A stretch of 64,000 bases of DNA from Marinoscillum sp965229915 (GTDB lineage Bacteria > Bacteroidota > Bacteroidia > Cytophagales > Cyclobacteriaceae): NCBI RefSeq assembly GCF_965229915.1, contig NZ_CBDDJZ010000001.1, positions 4,836,001 through 4,900,000 of the forward strand. The letters are read 5' to 3'. Shown piece after piece: positions 63,601-64,000 of the stretch. The translations under genes and the position numbers were made by a program. A model generated the notes under the pieces. It was not told the DNA's origin. It searched no databases and saw only the letters and a program-made list of their open reading frames with translations. Every line of letters starts with the position of its first letter. The first letter of the stretch is position 1.

Positions 63601-64000
63601 CATATTGCCATGGCTTATCATTTTGAAGTAAACCAATCCATCAGGCTTTATGTGGATGGTCAGTTGATACGATTGGAGGACGCCAGCCAAATCGATATCA
63701 CTGACAATCCAGTACTGATTGGGAAAGGTCAAGGTGCCTTCTGGACTGATTTTGATGGGCAAATCGACGAGTTTCGTATTTGGAACTACTTCAGGTCTCC
63801 ACAAGAAATTCAAAATGCAAGCAATCAAAGAGCTAATGGTCTTTCAGCCGAGTTGATGCTCGTGCTCAATATGGATGAACCGAAAGGTGCTGTGGAAGTC
63901 GATGATAATACGTTCTATGATTTAGAAGGTCATGTGTTCGGTGATGTTACCTTTAGTCAGGATAATACCAGAAGTCCCTACATCATTTATAGCATGCTTC
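60613..64000 (+). CDS. Very large secreted beta-helix/LamG protein, 3' end missing
   Basis: The frame is open for 1129 codons from the ATG at 60613 to the window edge without a stop. Signal peptide 1-21 (ending AIQAQ). Residues about 22-485 are a right-handed parallel beta-helix of the choice-of-anchor Q type: DTLFVSQHATAGGDGQSW opens it, and the anchor reads GSIAIDNGNANL, then DNDRIRGSQPDVGAFEY. A fibronectin-like segment (about 490-590) follows, then LamG 1 (about 592-760; VFDGTGTIEIPQH, GTIEFWLK, DGIWHHLAYAYD), another fibronectin-like segment (about 800-895), and LamG 2 (about 898-1065; FIDFDGDDDYIEI, GTIEFWMR, DGQWHHIAMAYH). It looks like a T9SS-type surface adhesin or glycan-binding protein; the missing end would decide. 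Confidence 0.9.
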   Translation, partial: MKFVFTFFLFGWSSFIAIQAQDTLFVSQHATAGGDGQSWQTAYNQLQDALQAAEQGDQVWVAQGTYFPDEGTNQTDDDRESTFLLKYGVDLYGGFSGVENSLSERDWKRNPTILNGDLDQNDRYNGEVVGIPTGKNAYHVLSILDSASQRLDGLVITGGAAEGADNESRGGGIYLLSRTSVFTLAMKNLEVTGNISEQFGAGLGSTQTTGGWGQLDVTIENAKIHNNRSFQSPSSSIDPYPGTGGGVGIFVITTNNNRVQFFNCDISNNKAKNDGGGVWAYAGGDGVLRLDFMNCLIADNEAFSEVGHVEEQGAGVYAFADNGFTGVNEFTGIIHANLVNCSVVNNLCGAGTSSQGSGIYFDSEPISGVVHELSNTIVHGNRETNGDSDDQVVSFSRAFRSRNCIFEALDAGWGVENVSGNQIGNPQLNLDHYPEPGSIAIDNGNANLVIQDYLDIDQDGETVEKYPYDLVDNDRIRGSQPDVGAFEYDSLFSQLQNVRFYANSDTHSVDLFWSYRHDTSITQQELYKWSEGEWVEVLNQVNAPNTALDTSFMDDQITSGFSYTYQLVFTDSLGRQYTKLETTIPNSSFDHAAVFDGTGTIEIPQHPLLRPKQGTIEFWLKLDEYPTGPNQFYSIASCHDQESKRGWNFIHNTSELMLVMRTQTETYRMQTGINLVDGIWHHLAYAYDATGSQSSVLYVDGEAVAWQQLPDMDIAWMPLRIGSSLDDYWTSLSGGVDEFRLWNYQKTAEQINDLILKRSGGGDQGLNLLLNLDEGDLSYTINDGSPNNLNGHVNGNITSVSSNIALLGPEVYGHALNNEVRLVWGLRNYDYISALKVFRSINGGVKEELAHLADFRRDSVNIYVDHDVVNGDQYNYAVYAIGYDNKQYLVGEEQLVPNQGLGNFIDFDGDDDYIEIKDGPHLRSPVGTIEFWMRIDESPAGKNNGYYMIANKLNDTGNSGWSFYHNTTEFAAQMKNASGAQINVNSGLNLVDGQWHHIAMAYHFEVNQSIRLYVDGQLIRLEDASQIDITDNPVLIGKGQGAFWTDFDGQIDEFRIWNYFRSPQEIQNASNQRANGLSAELMLVLNMDEPKGAVEVDDNTFYDLEGHVFGDVTFSQDNTRSPYIIYSML

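Noticed and set aside
62470..63828. Minus-strand open frames of 144 and 183 codons opposite the large beta-helix/LamG gene.
   Set aside because: The plus frame is open across the whole region with clear LamG motifs, and the minus frames show none.
1..64000. Search for CRISPR arrays, tRNA or rRNA genes, insertion sequences, integrases and phage genes.
   Set aside because: Reading both strands showed no spaced direct repeats, no cloverleaf-like gene, no transposase or integrase motif; the gaps between genes are short and dull.

Overview
The window is a chromosomal stretch of a marine- or soil-type member of the Bacteroidota, most likely of the Cytophagales branch. The evidence is internal. There is a type IX secretion C-terminal sorting domain on a secreted M1 peptidase, an IPExxxVDY-family gene beside pyruvate kinase, several promoters of the Bacteroidota form TAnnTTTG, TM2-domain and YwqK/MORN proteins, FtsX-type permeases, and NFACT and Tgt proteins of the Bacteroidota kind. 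No species can be named from sequence alone. There are no rRNA or tRNA genes, no insertion sequences and no CRISPR array. No gap between genes exceeds about 280 bases.

Layout. 1-3595 (minus): the 5' part of a secreted protein, a class III sirtuin and an FtsX/MacB-like permease. 3874-6526 (plus): an overlapping four-gene set of envelope proteins, made of a LolA-like protein, a secreted YidD paralogue and two tandem TPR/TM2-like paralogues. It ends in a perfect bidirectional hairpin facing a TM2 protein gene. 7081-10869 (minus): glycosyltransferase, ECF sigma factor, rsmG and a PLP decarboxylase, coupled. 10897-14338 (plus): tgt, an LptF/LptG permease, an EamA transporter and a YbjQ protein, coupled. 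14335-19311: outer-membrane proteins (helix-hairpin-helix plus barrel, PorV-like barrel, BamA/TamA-like) and a MORN protein, followed by the ordinary yidD. 19711-23814 (minus): acpP-fabF-rnc-nadE, divergent from the IPExxxVDY gene and pyk. 26084-28351: a catalase-peroxidase that carries a lipoprotein signal. 28412-36534 (minus): one tightly packed run of hybrid histidine kinase, response regulator, small unknown gene, MBL hydrolase, RqcH/NFACT protein and M1 peptidase. 36576-38453: miaA and pfkA, convergent and overlapping.

38578-52124 is a surface-polysaccharide locus of eleven complete genes plus one SDR gene. Genes run rightward (aminotransferase, large YfhO-like membrane protein, glycosyltransferases, FkbM methyltransferase) and leftward (flippase, two methyltransferases, sulfotransferase, two glycosyltransferases), meeting with 3 bases between stop codons. 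The leftward half is visibly AT-rich, and the right border carries an SDR gene with no ATG and what look like gene remnants. The sulfotransferase suggests a sulfated glycan.

52376-64000: a LamG lipoprotein, TauE exporter, folK, sppA, a stand-alone E2-type acyltransferase, a LytTR regulator with its TPR histidine kinase, and the 5' 3.4 kb of a very large secreted beta-helix/LamG protein that runs off the end.

Themes: envelope biogenesis, signalling, and translation or tRNA modification. The most interesting items are the secreted YidD cluster, the Tgt without zinc cysteines, the lipoprotein KatG, promoters placed so that transcription would start at the start codon, and the HHH/beta-barrel pair.
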